Positions 8,461-17,284 of a DNA stretch of 54,887 nt are shown here, piece after piece. Numbering within the stretch: the first letter of the stretch is position 1; each line of letters starts with the position of its first letter. The translations under genes were made by a program, and so were the position numbers. Source of the stretch: Candidatus Phytoplasma pruni (lineage in GTDB: Bacteria; Bacillota_I; Bacilli_A; Acholeplasmatales; Acholeplasmataceae). Location of the stretch: contig NZ_JABUOH010000051.1 in assembly GCF_013391955.1 (NCBI RefSeq), forward strand, positions 1 through 54,887, given 5' to 3'. A model generated the notes under the pieces. That model had not been told where the DNA came from, did no database searches, and saw nothing but the letters and a program-made list of their open reading frames with translations.

Positions 8461-11400
8461 TTTTCCAAGTCTTCTTTGTTAATGGTTTCTTTTTCTAACA
8501 ATTCATGAGCTATTTTTTCTAATAAAGGCTTATTTTCAACAATAATTTGACGCGCTTTTTCTAATGAATTATTAACTATTTTTTTAATTTCTGCATCAAC
8601 AGCTTGTTTATCGGAAAAAATGGAATCTTGTACAGGTCCTAAATCAGACATTCCTAATTTAGTGACCATTTGGGTCGCTATTTGGGTAGCATATTTGAAA
8701 TCGCTATAAGTTCCGTTAGAGATATCGTCAAACATTAACTCTTCGGCTGCTCTACCGCCTAAAAAAGTGGTAATTTGTGCTAACATCCTGTTTTTAGAAG
8801 AAAAAAGAGTCTCTTTATCGGGCATCATTAAATTATAACCACCAGCACTTCCACGCGGAATAATAGTTACTTTTTGCACCTTAGGAGCATGTTCTAATTT
8901 TAAACCAATCACAGCATGTCCTGCTTCGTGATAAGCTACCATTTTTTTCTCTTCTGGTTCGTATTTGGTATATTTCTTCGCTGGTCCCATCATGACACGA
9001 TCAATAGCTTCTTCTATTTCGACCATAGTTATTTCTGTTTTTTTGTTTCTGACAGTTAAAATAGAAGCTTCGTTTAAAACAGAAGCTAATTGGGCTCCGC
9101 TCATGCCGATAGTATATTTGGCTAACTGATGGAAATTGACTTCAGCAGCCATTTTTTTATTTTTAGCGTGAACTGCTAAAATTTTTTCTCTCGCTTCCAC
9201 AGTAGGCAAAGAAATAGTGAAATGACGGTCAAATCTACCGGGTCTTAATAAAGCTGAATCTAGCATATCTGCCCTATTAGTCGCACCAATCACAATAATA
9301 CCGGTCGTTTTAGCAAAACCATCCATTTCGGTCAATAATTGGTTTAAAGTTTGGTCTCTTTCTTGAGAACCTCCATTAGCATCCGCATGCCTTTTACCGC
9401 CTAAAACCTCAATTTCATCGATAAAAATAACACAAGGCATATTTTGACGCGCTTCTTCAAATAAAGCTCTTAAACGAGATGCACCAACACCAACGTATTT
9501 TTCCACAAAATCAGAACCAGAAGCAACAAAGTAAGGAACATCGGCTTCTCCGGCAACCGCTTTCGCTAATAAAGTTTTACCAGTTCCTGGCGGTCCTTGC
9601 AATAAAATCCCTTTAGGAATAGAAGCGCCGATATCTTGGTATTTTTCAGGATTTTTTAAAAAATCGATTAACTCTTGCATTTCTTCTTTTTCTTCTTCAT
9701 TGCCAGCAACATCAGCAAAAGTGGTCACATTTTTTTCTTTAGGAGTAATGCGGTAAGAGGATCTTTCGGAAGGTCCTGTTATAATTTTATCAATCGCTTG
9801 TTCTATTTCCTCGTTAGTGATCATCTCTTTGTTATAACGAGCGGATAAAAGAGCCGCTTCGTTCATAGTGGCTTGCAATTGAGCTCCATTAAAACCTTGA
9901 GTTTTTTTAGCAATAGCTTTAAAATCAATTTCTTCCGCTATTTTTTTATTTTGGGCATGAATTTTTAAAATAGCTTCACGCGCTAAAACATCAGGTTTAT
10001 TCACCTTTAATTGACGGTCAAATCGTCCTGGTCTTAATAAAGCTGAATCTATCACATCCACTCTATTAGTAGCACCAATCACGATAATACCGGTATTTTT
10101 ACTAAAACCATCCATTTCAGTTAATAATTGGTTTAATGCTTGGTCGGATTCTTCGTTATGACCGTTACCGCGGACATTACTTCTTTGACCCCCTAAAGCG
10201 TCTATTTCATCGATAAAAATAATACAAGGCGCGATCGCTCTGGCTTCTTGGAATAAATTTCTCACGCGAGCCGCCCCAACACCAACATACATCTCTACGA
10301 ATTTAGAACCAGAAGTGACCAAAAAAGGCACTTTTGTTTCTCCCGCTAAAGCTTGGGCTAATAAAGTTTTACCAGTTCCCGGCGGACCAGTTAATAAAAC
10401 GCCTTTCGGAATAGAAGCGCCTATATCTGCATATTTTTGGGGATTTTTTAAAAAATCCACTAATTCTTGCATTTCTTCTTTGGTCTCTTCATTGCCAGCA
10501 ACATCTTTAAAAGTGATATTGGGTTGTTTAGAACGAGAAATACGTAATTTTGATTTCGCTTCATTATTGGTGATTATTTGGTCAATAGCCTCATTAATAG
10601 TTTCGTTATTGATTCTTTCTTTGTCTTTTAGTAATGATAAAATAGATGCTTCATTCATCACCATTTGCAGTTGAGCCCCGCTAAAACCTTGTGTATTTTG
10701 GGCAATATTATTCCAATCAACATTAGGAGAAAGTTTTTTATTTTTAGAATACATCTTTAAAATTTGTTTTCTCTGATGAATATTGGGCAAGTTAAGGATA
10801 AAATGACGATCAAAACGACCTGTTTTTAATAAATTAGTATCTAGGATTTCAAATTTATTAGTGATCGCTATTACCACAATATTGTTCTTTTTTTTCAAAA
10901 GATCTAATTCGGCTAAAAATTGGAGAAAAACCGCATCTATAATATAATTTTTTTTAAAACCTATGACATCTATTTCATCAATCATAATAATACAAGGAGC
11001 GCTTTTTTGGGCTTCTTGGAACAATTCTCTAATTAAAGCAATACCGGCTCTATTATCAGCATACATTTGTACTAAATTATAGCTAGAAACCGTAAATAAA
11101 GGCATATTGGTTTCCACAGATAAAGCTTTGATTAGTAAATTTTTACCCACTCCAGAAGGACCAGAAACTAAAAAGGTTTTCGCTAAATCTATGTTTTTAT
11201 CTTGGTATTTTTCCTGATTTTTCAATAAATCGATTAATTCGGTTAATTCTTCTTTAACTTCGTTATGACCGATAATATCTTCAAAAGAAACAGTTAAAGG
11301 TTGAGAATGAAGCGTTTTATCTTCTGTTTTTTCTTTCTTTTTGTCAAGATCTTTTTGATCCTTTTTTCCTTTAGAAAATAATTGTTTGAAAAAAGGCTTA

Positions 11401-11483
11401 TTACGTTGAGAAATGATAAAAAAAATTAAAACAAAAAAAGCGATAGTTTTTAAAATAGTTAATATTTGAGCTAATGTATCCAT
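8451..11483 (-). CDS. ftsH: FtsH-type ATP-dependent metalloprotease with three AAA domains
   Basis: 1010 residues; a normal FtsH has about 600-700 and one AAA module. One N-terminal membrane segment (about 9-25) is followed directly by cytoplasmic AAA modules with Walker A at 108-115 (GPSGVGKN), about 364-371 (GPPGTGKT) and about 628-635 (GPPGTGKT), then the M41 protease with HEAGH at about 852-856 and a third ligand Asp near 929. Modules 2 and 3 have canonical Walker B (DEIDALGG, DEIEVLGG) and RPGRFDR; module 1 has DEID but KTGRFDR and an Asn in place of the P-loop Thr/Ser. The usual second membrane segment and extracytoplasmic domain are missing. Linkers between modules are alike, so the arrangement arose by tandem duplication. 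FtsH degrades membrane and soluble proteins after ATP-driven unfolding; stacked modules in one chain are unusual. Confidence 0.95.
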   Translation of the reverse strand: MDTLAQILTILKTIAFFVLIFFIISQRNKPFFKQLFSKGKKDQKDLDKKKEKTEDKTLHSQPLTVSFEDIIGHNEVKEELTELIDLLKNQEKYQDKNIDLAKTFLVSGPSGVGKNLLIKALSVETNMPLFTVSSYNLVQMYADNRAGIALIRELFQEAQKSAPCIIMIDEIDVIGFKKNYIIDAVFLQFLAELDLLKKKNNIVVIAITNKFEILDTNLLKTGRFDRHFILNLPNIHQRKQILKMYSKNKKLSPNVDWNNIAQNTQGFSGAQLQMVMNEASILSLLKDKERINNETINEAIDQIITNNEAKSKLRISRSKQPNITFKDVAGNEETKEEMQELVDFLKNPQKYADIGASIPKGVLLTGPPGTGKTLLAQALAGETKVPFLVTSGSKFVEMYVGVGAARVRNLFQEARAIAPCIIFIDEIDALGGQRSNVRGNGHNEESDQALNQLLTEMDGFSKNTGIIVIGATNRVDVIDSALLRPGRFDRQLKVNKPDVLAREAILKIHAQNKKIAEEIDFKAIAKKTQGFNGAQLQATMNEAALLSARYNKEMITNEEIEQAIDKIITGPSERSSYRITPKEKNVTTFADVAGNEEEKEEMQELIDFLKNPEKYQDIGASIPKGILLQGPPGTGKTLLAKAVAGEADVPYFVASGSDFVEKYVGVGASRLRALFEEARQNMPCVIFIDEIEVLGGKRHADANGGSQERDQTLNQLLTEMDGFAKTTGIIVIGATNRADMLDSALLRPGRFDRHFTISLPTVEAREKILAVHAKNKKMAAEVNFHQLAKYTIGMSGAQLASVLNEASILTVRNKKTEITMVEIEEAIDRVMMGPAKKYTKYEPEEKKMVAYHEAGHAVIGLKLEHAPKVQKVTIIPRGSAGGYNLMMPDKETLFSSKNRMLAQITTFLGGRAAEELMFDDISNGTYSDFKYATQIATQMVTKLGMSDLGPVQDSIFSDKQAVDAEIKKIVNNSLEKARQIIVENKPLLEKIAHELLEKETINKEDLENLL

Positions 11484-11714
11484 ATCGTTTCTTTCCTTTC
11501 TTGAACCTCTTTAATCCTTGGAGATAACACCCATTTTGGTTATTTAATGGTCAAAAGATGTTTTTTGTTTATGTAGGTTTTTCTTTTCATGAAGCTTTTT
11601 TAAAAAAAAGATAGAACAACATGAAGGTTATTATATATTATAATGATAAATTGAAAAACATTTGAATTAATTTCTGACAGAAAAAAAATTTTTCCAAAAG
11701 AGAGCTTTTTCTGG

Positions 11715-13523
11715 TTAGAATGTTGAGGTAATATTTTGCGTTTTTTCGGTCTTTTTGGATATCAGTTGTTTCATCTTTGTTAAAATTTCAAACATAGCGA
11801 AAGTATCTTGACTACAATATTCTAATAAAGCTGCCTTTTTTTCGGCTAATTGGTCTTTTTCTAATTGATGAAAACTAGCGTAAGTCGTGAGCGCTTCTGC
11901 ACCATTTTTAATTGTTAAATGATCGTAATTCATCGTACTAAATAAAGGTAACACGTGTTTAATAGAGTAAGAACCGTTCAAATCAGGATGATAAAAATTA
12001 TGCTGACTAGCTTCCTCTTTGGAAAAACCTAATTTTTGAAAGCTTTTGACATTGCCCTTGATAACATCTAATAAATCGAATAAACGTTGGATCATGTTTT
12101 TGATTTTTAAGCTATATTCGGGAAATAAAGATGCCAATTCTTCCAATCTTTTTTGTTCAAAAGACTTATAATAAACCACTATGCTGCCGCCATCGTCCGG
12201 AATAATGGTTAATAATTTTTCCAATAATGCTTTTCTCTGGTCTGTTTGATTATCTGAAGCTAAAAAGGCATAATTATCTTTCTTTTTATCGCATAAACCA
12301 GGTGTTTTTTCAATATGAACGGAAAATTGAAACAGTGATTGAGAATAAGGTTTTTCGCCTTTAAAACGTGGTAAGGGCGAAGGGAAGGTTTCGAAATCTA
12401 AAAAATAAAGCGGATATTGGAGAGTATTGATCATAGCGTTGATTTTCTCCCAATGATAATAAGGTTGTTGGGTTTCTATCGCCGTTCTTTGCATTAAATT
12501 ATTGGGTCTAGTCAACCAATCTATCGGCAAATCCAACGCATGATAATAATTTTGTCGTAATAAATCACGCACAGATTGTTGTTTAAAGCCTAAATGGCTA
12601 TTAAAATAAGTAAATAAATTATTTTTAAACGGTATTTTGGTATAATGTTGAATTTGTTCCATCATCAAGTCTTTTTCACTGTTGGAATCGTTTAAATGTT
12701 GAGTTAATTCCAACACATCTTTTTCCATGATTTTGTGGGTTAAACTCATTATTGCGGTCAAATCGATCACAGAAAAGAGTTGAGAATCATAAGTGTTGGA
12801 ACCCGAAGAAACGTATTGCCCGTTTAACAAGACTAAAAAATATTTTTTCTTTTTTTCTCTGTAAAAAGGGTTATTTTCTAAAAGCCAAGCTTGAAAAGCT
12901 AAATCATAAAGATGGTTCCCTAATTTGCTTTGAGGAGTTAAATAATGCCTATTTTGGTTTAAAAAATCATAAGCTTGAGGGTTGATTTGATAGCAGAGGG
13001 GCGATTGAGATTTGTTGGAAACTGCTTCGAATAAAAAATGTTCTTTTTGAGCGTGATCTTTAAATTTGATTTTTAAATATTCGTTCGCCAGAGAGGCTTT
13101 AACCTCATAAAGTTCCACCACAGAATCATTCTCACCAAAAACATCCACAAAAGAGCTGAATTCGTGGTTATTTATCGCATAAGAGAGCTTTTTTTGATAG
13201 GACGTACTTTCATGATAAATAACTTCACCTGAGAAATTATTTTGCAAATATTGCCCAAATAACAACTCTAATTTTTTAAATTGCGGTAATTTCACTGCTA
13301 ATTGTTTTTGTTCTTCTAAAACGGCTGCATTTTTTTCAGCCGGAATAATTTGTTGTTTTAATCTTTGAATAATGGGGTTTTTTTGCTCTTCCGGAGAAAG
13401 CAAAAGGTCCAATTCTGGTTCCCAAACAAAAGTTTGTTTTTGCTTTTGTTCTAAAATTTCTTTTAAATGCGTATATTTCAATAATTTTAAAAAACTAATA
13501 AATTGCGTTTTAAAGATATTCAC
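11715..13523 (-). CDS. DUF2779 protein, putative nuclease (PD-(D/E)XK plus DEDD-like)
   Basis: 602 residues with a GTG start and AGAGGTG at 13528-13534. The C-terminal half is DUF2779: YFLDFETFPSPLPRF (about residues 377-391) looks like the first DEDD exonuclease motif, and later aspartates (FDLLDVIKG; YCSQDTFAMFEIL) fit the remaining metal sites. The N-terminal half has FVDVFGENDSVVELYEVKAS (about 127-146), whose D...ExK pattern fits a Cas4/RecB-type PD-(D/E)XK nuclease core. Role unknown; I infer a DNA or RNA nuclease, not a CRISPR gene, since no array or cas genes are near. It sits alone between two FtsH-like genes. Confidence 0.75.
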   Translation of the reverse strand: MNIFKTQFISFLKLLKYTHLKEILEQKQKQTFVWEPELDLLLSPEEQKNPIIQRLKQQIIPAEKNAAVLEEQKQLAVKLPQFKKLELLFGQYLQNNFSGEVIYHESTSYQKKLSYAINNHEFSSFVDVFGENDSVVELYEVKASLANEYLKIKFKDHAQKEHFLFEAVSNKSQSPLCYQINPQAYDFLNQNRHYLTPQSKLGNHLYDLAFQAWLLENNPFYREKKKKYFLVLLNGQYVSSGSNTYDSQLFSVIDLTAIMSLTHKIMEKDVLELTQHLNDSNSEKDLMMEQIQHYTKIPFKNNLFTYFNSHLGFKQQSVRDLLRQNYYHALDLPIDWLTRPNNLMQRTAIETQQPYYHWEKINAMINTLQYPLYFLDFETFPSPLPRFKGEKPYSQSLFQFSVHIEKTPGLCDKKKDNYAFLASDNQTDQRKALLEKLLTIIPDDGGSIVVYYKSFEQKRLEELASLFPEYSLKIKNMIQRLFDLLDVIKGNVKSFQKLGFSKEEASQHNFYHPDLNGSYSIKHVLPLFSTMNYDHLTIKNGAEALTTYASFHQLEKDQLAEKKAALLEYCSQDTFAMFEILTKMKQLISKKTEKTQNITSTF

Positions 13524-13608
13524 ATTTCACCTCTTTTAATAAAATTATAACATAATAAAAGCAGATGTTTTGGGTTAGCTCAAAAGATTAAGAAGAGTTC
13601 TACATTAT

Positions 13609-13652
13609 AAAAAAGGTTCTTTTTTCGTCGTTTAATCAACGAAAAAAAGAAC
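13609..13652 (-). terminator. Terminator of the FtsH-like pseudo-enzyme gene
   Basis: Inverted repeat with arms containing GTTCTTTTTTCG and CGAAAAAAAGAAC (13616-13652), followed on the minus strand by six T (13614-13609). Good rho-independent form directly after the gene ending at 13658. Confidence 0.8.
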
Positions 13653-13657
13653 GTTAT

Positions 13658-15955
13658 TTAAGCTTTAAAAATTTTTTTAAGAAGATAGAAACTTAAAAGA
13701 GGGATTGAAACTCCCATAGTCCAAATCATGGTTTGATAAGAAGAAATGGTTTTTTCTTTGGTTTCAGAAACTAAAGACAGGTTCGGAAGAGGATCTATTT
13801 TTTTGGATGGATGAATTATGGTCTCTAATTTATTCACCTTAAAAAGGTTATTTTCTTGCAAAGAAGGTGGTAAAACCAGAGGGATTGTTTCTTCTCTTTC
13901 CAAAGGTTGATTATTGGCTAAATCGTGAATAATGTCTTCTAAAAGAGGCTTATTGGCTTGGATTAAAATTTTACTTTGTTCTTTGAAAAAATTTATAATC
14001 CCTAAATGCTCCTCTTTTTCTTCCTTTTGGGGAGTTATTTGAGCTAAAAAGCGCTTATATTCCGGTTTTTGATGTTTTTGCAAGTCTTTTATTAATTGAT
14101 CTACTTTCTGTAAATCTTCAGAAGCGTGGAAACTTTGGTATTTTTGATCCAATAAAGTTTTTTCCGCCATAGGTCCGCTTAAAGCATAAAAAATTTGGCG
14201 AATTAAATTATCCTTTTGCCAAACGACATTTCCCCCTTTTTTGGCTGTATTTAACACAGTTAAACAATTACGACAAACTTTCGTGTCTTCTGGAGGTTGT
14301 TTTTCCGCCTCTTTTTTAGATGAATCGCCTAGCGAAGGATTAAAAACCATTTCGACCAGAATATGACCGGCTTGATGGGATAATATATTTTTTTGATATA
14401 TGGTCCAAGATAATTCCGGATGCAAACGAGTCAGTTTCAGAAAATGCATGCTTTCTTGGATTTTTTCTAAAGTCACTTGGTTTTCTGACCTTTTTGGGTT
14501 AGAAACAGACAATAAGGCTAAAAGGCGTTCTAATTCTTGGTGTTCCCAATCTGCAGTATTATCGGCAATATAACGCATTAAAGTTAAATTACTCTCTAAA
14601 ACTTTTTTACCCTTTATTTTGATAAATTTATATCTTTCGCCTAAATTCCACAAATTAAAAGGTATGTCAATAGCAAAAAGCTTCTCAGATGCAGGAAACA
14701 AAGGTTTTTGCATCTTTTTTTCTTGATTAACATTACTGATAATTAAAAAAGAACGTGTTTTTTGTATTTCTTTTAAAGTAGCCAATAAATGGGTCATAAA
14801 AGGTTCTTCAGGCGGAAAAAGATCCATTTTATCAACAAATAAAATAGAACGTTCAGAAGGGATAAAATGAGCTAATTGGTTTAAATCAGAAGCATCTTTA
14901 TTCTGTTGAAAACTTAAAAATAAAGCTTCCACGGAAACATAATAAAAAGGTATTTTTAATTTTTGCGCTATTAATTCCACTAATTGTTGTTTATCATCGG
15001 TACGTTGACCGTATAACAAAATGCCATCAGCAGGTAGAACCTCTGATTTAGCAAACTCTTCTAAATAACCCCATAAAAGCTTTTTTTCTATTGAATGGTT
15101 GATAATATCTTTCTTCCAAGAGAACGAACTTTCTTTAAAAGCGGTGGATCTGAAAACCACGATTTCTTGTATAGAATTTTCTAAAGATAAATTCTCTATA
15201 TCTATTTCTTCCGTATCTAAGGGAGAAAAAGCCTTGTGCAGATAAACCCCTAAAACATCAGGATAAACAGAAGGAATCGTTTTTTCCATACTTAAACCGT
15301 TGGTATTATACGAAGGAAGAGCGGCGTTTATTTTAAAATTAGGATCTATGAATTGACGTTGGTTTAAGTATTCTTGCATTTTAACAGCGACATTATCTAG
15401 AGGATTTAGATAAACATCTGTGATTTGAGGCACAGAGACGGGCAAAAATAAATTTTGATTTTTAGCTAAAAAAGCATTATAAGTCGGCATCATGCGTTCT
15501 CTTGCTTTTTGAGGTGCCATAACTAGGTGAAAAATAACTGCATTATGCAGGCGATATAAAGGAAAAACGATCTTTTCTAAATATTCTTGATAATTGTCAA
15601 TCGGAACACTAGTTATAAATTTTTGCCAGTTTTGTTTGACTTCTTGAAAGACAAGGGCAACGGCGGATACTACTTCTTCCGAAAAATCTAAAACCATTTC
15701 AGTCAATAAATGGTCTATATCAGGGATAATATCATGAATATTTAACACCATTTCTACAGCGTCTTGTTTAGAAGCTAAAAAAGGTTTAGTTCTTCTTATG
15801 CGTCTATTTTTGGGAATAAATTTAGTTTTTTTAATTTTAGCGAAAGATGATCTAATCTTGTTCATTGCAAAAAGAGCTCTAGGAATCGGTATCCCCCTAA
15901 AAGAGAATGTTTTTTGGGGATTAAAAAAAAGTAAAACACTAAGGCATAAAATCAA
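13658..15955 (-). CDS. FtsH-like membrane protein with inactivated AAA and M41 domains
   Basis: At least 765 residues. It has the order of FtsH: hydrophobic N-terminus, AAA-like region, M41-like region. The catalytic signatures are altered: the P-loop reads GQRTDDKQ (about 311-318), Walker B reads FVDKMDLF, the RPGRFDR region is lost, and the zinc motif is HQAGH (about 527-531) with Gln for the catalytic Glu; both His and a later Asp (ASEDLQ) remain, so zinc may still bind. A CxxC pair sits about 565 and a second membrane segment near 738-757. The start is uncertain: the TTG at 15955 has no ribosome site, yet the frame is open to 16048 and a hydrophobic stretch extends upstream, with GAAAGG near 16028. 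I infer a pseudoprotease, perhaps a scaffold or regulator of FtsH. Confidence 0.82.
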   Translation of the reverse strand: MILCLSVLLFFNPQKTFSFRGIPIPRALFAMNKIRSSFAKIKKTKFIPKNRRIRRTKPFLASKQDAVEMVLNIHDIIPDIDHLLTEMVLDFSEEVVSAVALVFQEVKQNWQKFITSVPIDNYQEYLEKIVFPLYRLHNAVIFHLVMAPQKARERMMPTYNAFLAKNQNLFLPVSVPQITDVYLNPLDNVAVKMQEYLNQRQFIDPNFKINAALPSYNTNGLSMEKTIPSVYPDVLGVYLHKAFSPLDTEEIDIENLSLENSIQEIVVFRSTAFKESSFSWKKDIINHSIEKKLLWGYLEEFAKSEVLPADGILLYGQRTDDKQQLVELIAQKLKIPFYYVSVEALFLSFQQNKDASDLNQLAHFIPSERSILFVDKMDLFPPEEPFMTHLLATLKEIQKTRSFLIISNVNQEKKMQKPLFPASEKLFAIDIPFNLWNLGERYKFIKIKGKKVLESNLTLMRYIADNTADWEHQELERLLALLSVSNPKRSENQVTLEKIQESMHFLKLTRLHPELSWTIYQKNILSHQAGHILVEMVFNPSLGDSSKKEAEKQPPEDTKVCRNCLTVLNTAKKGGNVVWQKDNLIRQIFYALSGPMAEKTLLDQKYQSFHASEDLQKVDQLIKDLQKHQKPEYKRFLAQITPQKEEKEEHLGIINFFKEQSKILIQANKPLLEDIIHDLANNQPLEREETIPLVLPPSLQENNLFKVNKLETIIHPSKKIDPLPNLSLVSETKEKTISSYQTMIWTMGVSIPLLSFYLLKKIFKA

Positions 15956-16048
15956 TAATGTTTTGATAATGATGAATTTATTAAAAGATAATTTTGTGGA
16001 ATTGTTATTTGACGTGAGTTGATAAAACCTTTCTTTTGAATAATAATT

Positions 16049-16582
16049 ATGTAAAACAATTATCCAATAATATTTTATCCTTTTTCCTCTTTATTTTTAC
16101 TCGGAAAAAGATAAAAAAGAAGAGCTTTGTCAACACTTTTAATCCCTTTTTTCGGTTATAAAAATTTTTAAAGCGATTTGGTTATCTTGGGAGAATCTTG
16201 AAAATTTTTCGTCCTGAAAAACTTGATTTTGATAATTTCATCTTTTAAAGGGCGTTTTTTGGTTCGAAAAAGAGTCTAAAAAATCATCCAAACTGATGGA
16301 ACCTTTTTCTTTGTCTAAAAAAAGTATCCATTAAAGATCATTTAACAAACAAAATAACCCCATTATCCCCTTTATAAGAGTTAAAAACCCTGATAAAACA
16401 TAAAAAATAATTATTTCCAAAAATAAAAAACAGAAATCCTTTATAATAAAAATATAAGAAAGCATTTAATTTATATTAAATGTTTTATAATTATAAGTGT
16501 GAACGATTAAAAGATATATTATGACATTTTTAATATATCATTAATGTTTGGAAATAACTATCAATTATAAGGGTAAAAAAGT
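16049..16582. other. Intergenic region between divergent genes
   Basis: Over 500 bases upstream of both the FtsH-like gene and the signal peptidase. It contains an inverted repeat around 16074-16112 (CTTTTTCC/GGAAAAAG), and a perfect 9-bp inverted repeat (16513-16521 with 16531-16539) about 45 bases before the signal peptidase start, placed where an operator might be. No gene is recognised. Confidence 0.45.
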
Positions 16583-17233
16583 ATGATTATAAAACTTTTT
16601 AATAAAAATATCTCATTTGTAAAATTACTTTTCATGATTTTAACGAATGTTTTTTATTATTTAACAATAAGTTTATTATTATACTTAATTTTATTAAATG
16701 TTTTAAATTGCTTTTACCCCAAAAAAGCTTCTAAATTTTTATTTTTAAATATGTATTGGATTAATAGCGAAAGTATGGAGCATGATATTCATAAAAACGA
16801 TATTATCATTGTGCAAAATTTAACAGAAAAAGAATGTTATAATTTGAAAGCTACAGATAAAGACCAAAAAGGCGATGATATAGTTTTTTTTGTTGAGGAA
16901 GAATATCAAGAAGGATCGTTAAAAAAGATTCCTTTTGTCGTCCACCGAGTAATTAGCAACGACAAAGAAAATAAAAAATTGACTACTCGGGGCACAAATA
17001 ACGATGAAACCTTTGATTTTGAGGAAAAGATTGATTATAGCAACGCTTTATCCAAAGTGATTGTAGTTATACGTTTTGCGGGTATATGGAATTTTATGAC
17101 TAATCCTGGGACTATTATTGGGTCTTTGTTATTAGGCTTTTTATTGATTGTTTTTTATTTAGAAGTTATTAAACCGCAAAAACAAAAGAAAAATGCAAAC
17201 CAAGATATAACATCCGAAGAATCAGCTTCATAA
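16583..17233 (+). CDS. sipW: Signal peptidase I, SipW/ER type (S26B)
   Basis: 216 residues. Removes signal peptides from Sec-exported proteins at the membrane. Long N-terminal hydrophobic region (about 10-45), catalytic Ser64 in the motif SESMEHDI, and VHRVI with His121 where bacterial-type enzymes have Lys, so this is the Ser-His ER/archaeal/SipW class. A C-terminal membrane helix (about 173-192) follows. The usual acidic residue in the GDxN-like box is replaced (TTRGTNNDETFD), with nearby Asp possibly compensating. AAGGG lies upstream of the ATG. It would process secreted proteins such as those predicted at 41612. Symbol by family, not proven orthology. Confidence 0.88.
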   Translation: MIIKLFNKNISFVKLLFMILTNVFYYLTISLLLYLILLNVLNCFYPKKASKFLFLNMYWINSESMEHDIHKNDIIIVQNLTEKECYNLKATDKDQKGDDIVFFVEEEYQEGSLKKIPFVVHRVISNDKENKKLTTRGTNNDETFDFEEKIDYSNALSKVIVVIRFAGIWNFMTNPGTIIGSLLLGFLLIVFYLEVIKPQKQKKNANQDITSEESAS

Positions 17234-17284
17234 CTTTATCCAGCTATATAAGGCAAAAAAATTTAAAAATAGTAGGTTCTTATC

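Noticed and set aside
11715-13523. Cas4-like gene indicating CRISPR
   Set aside because: Only a weak PD-(D/E)XK pattern; no cas genes or repeats in the window.
15798-16022. Plus-strand 74-codon frame opposite the FtsH-like gene start
   Set aside because: Antisense shadow of the signal-peptide coding region; no ribosome site.
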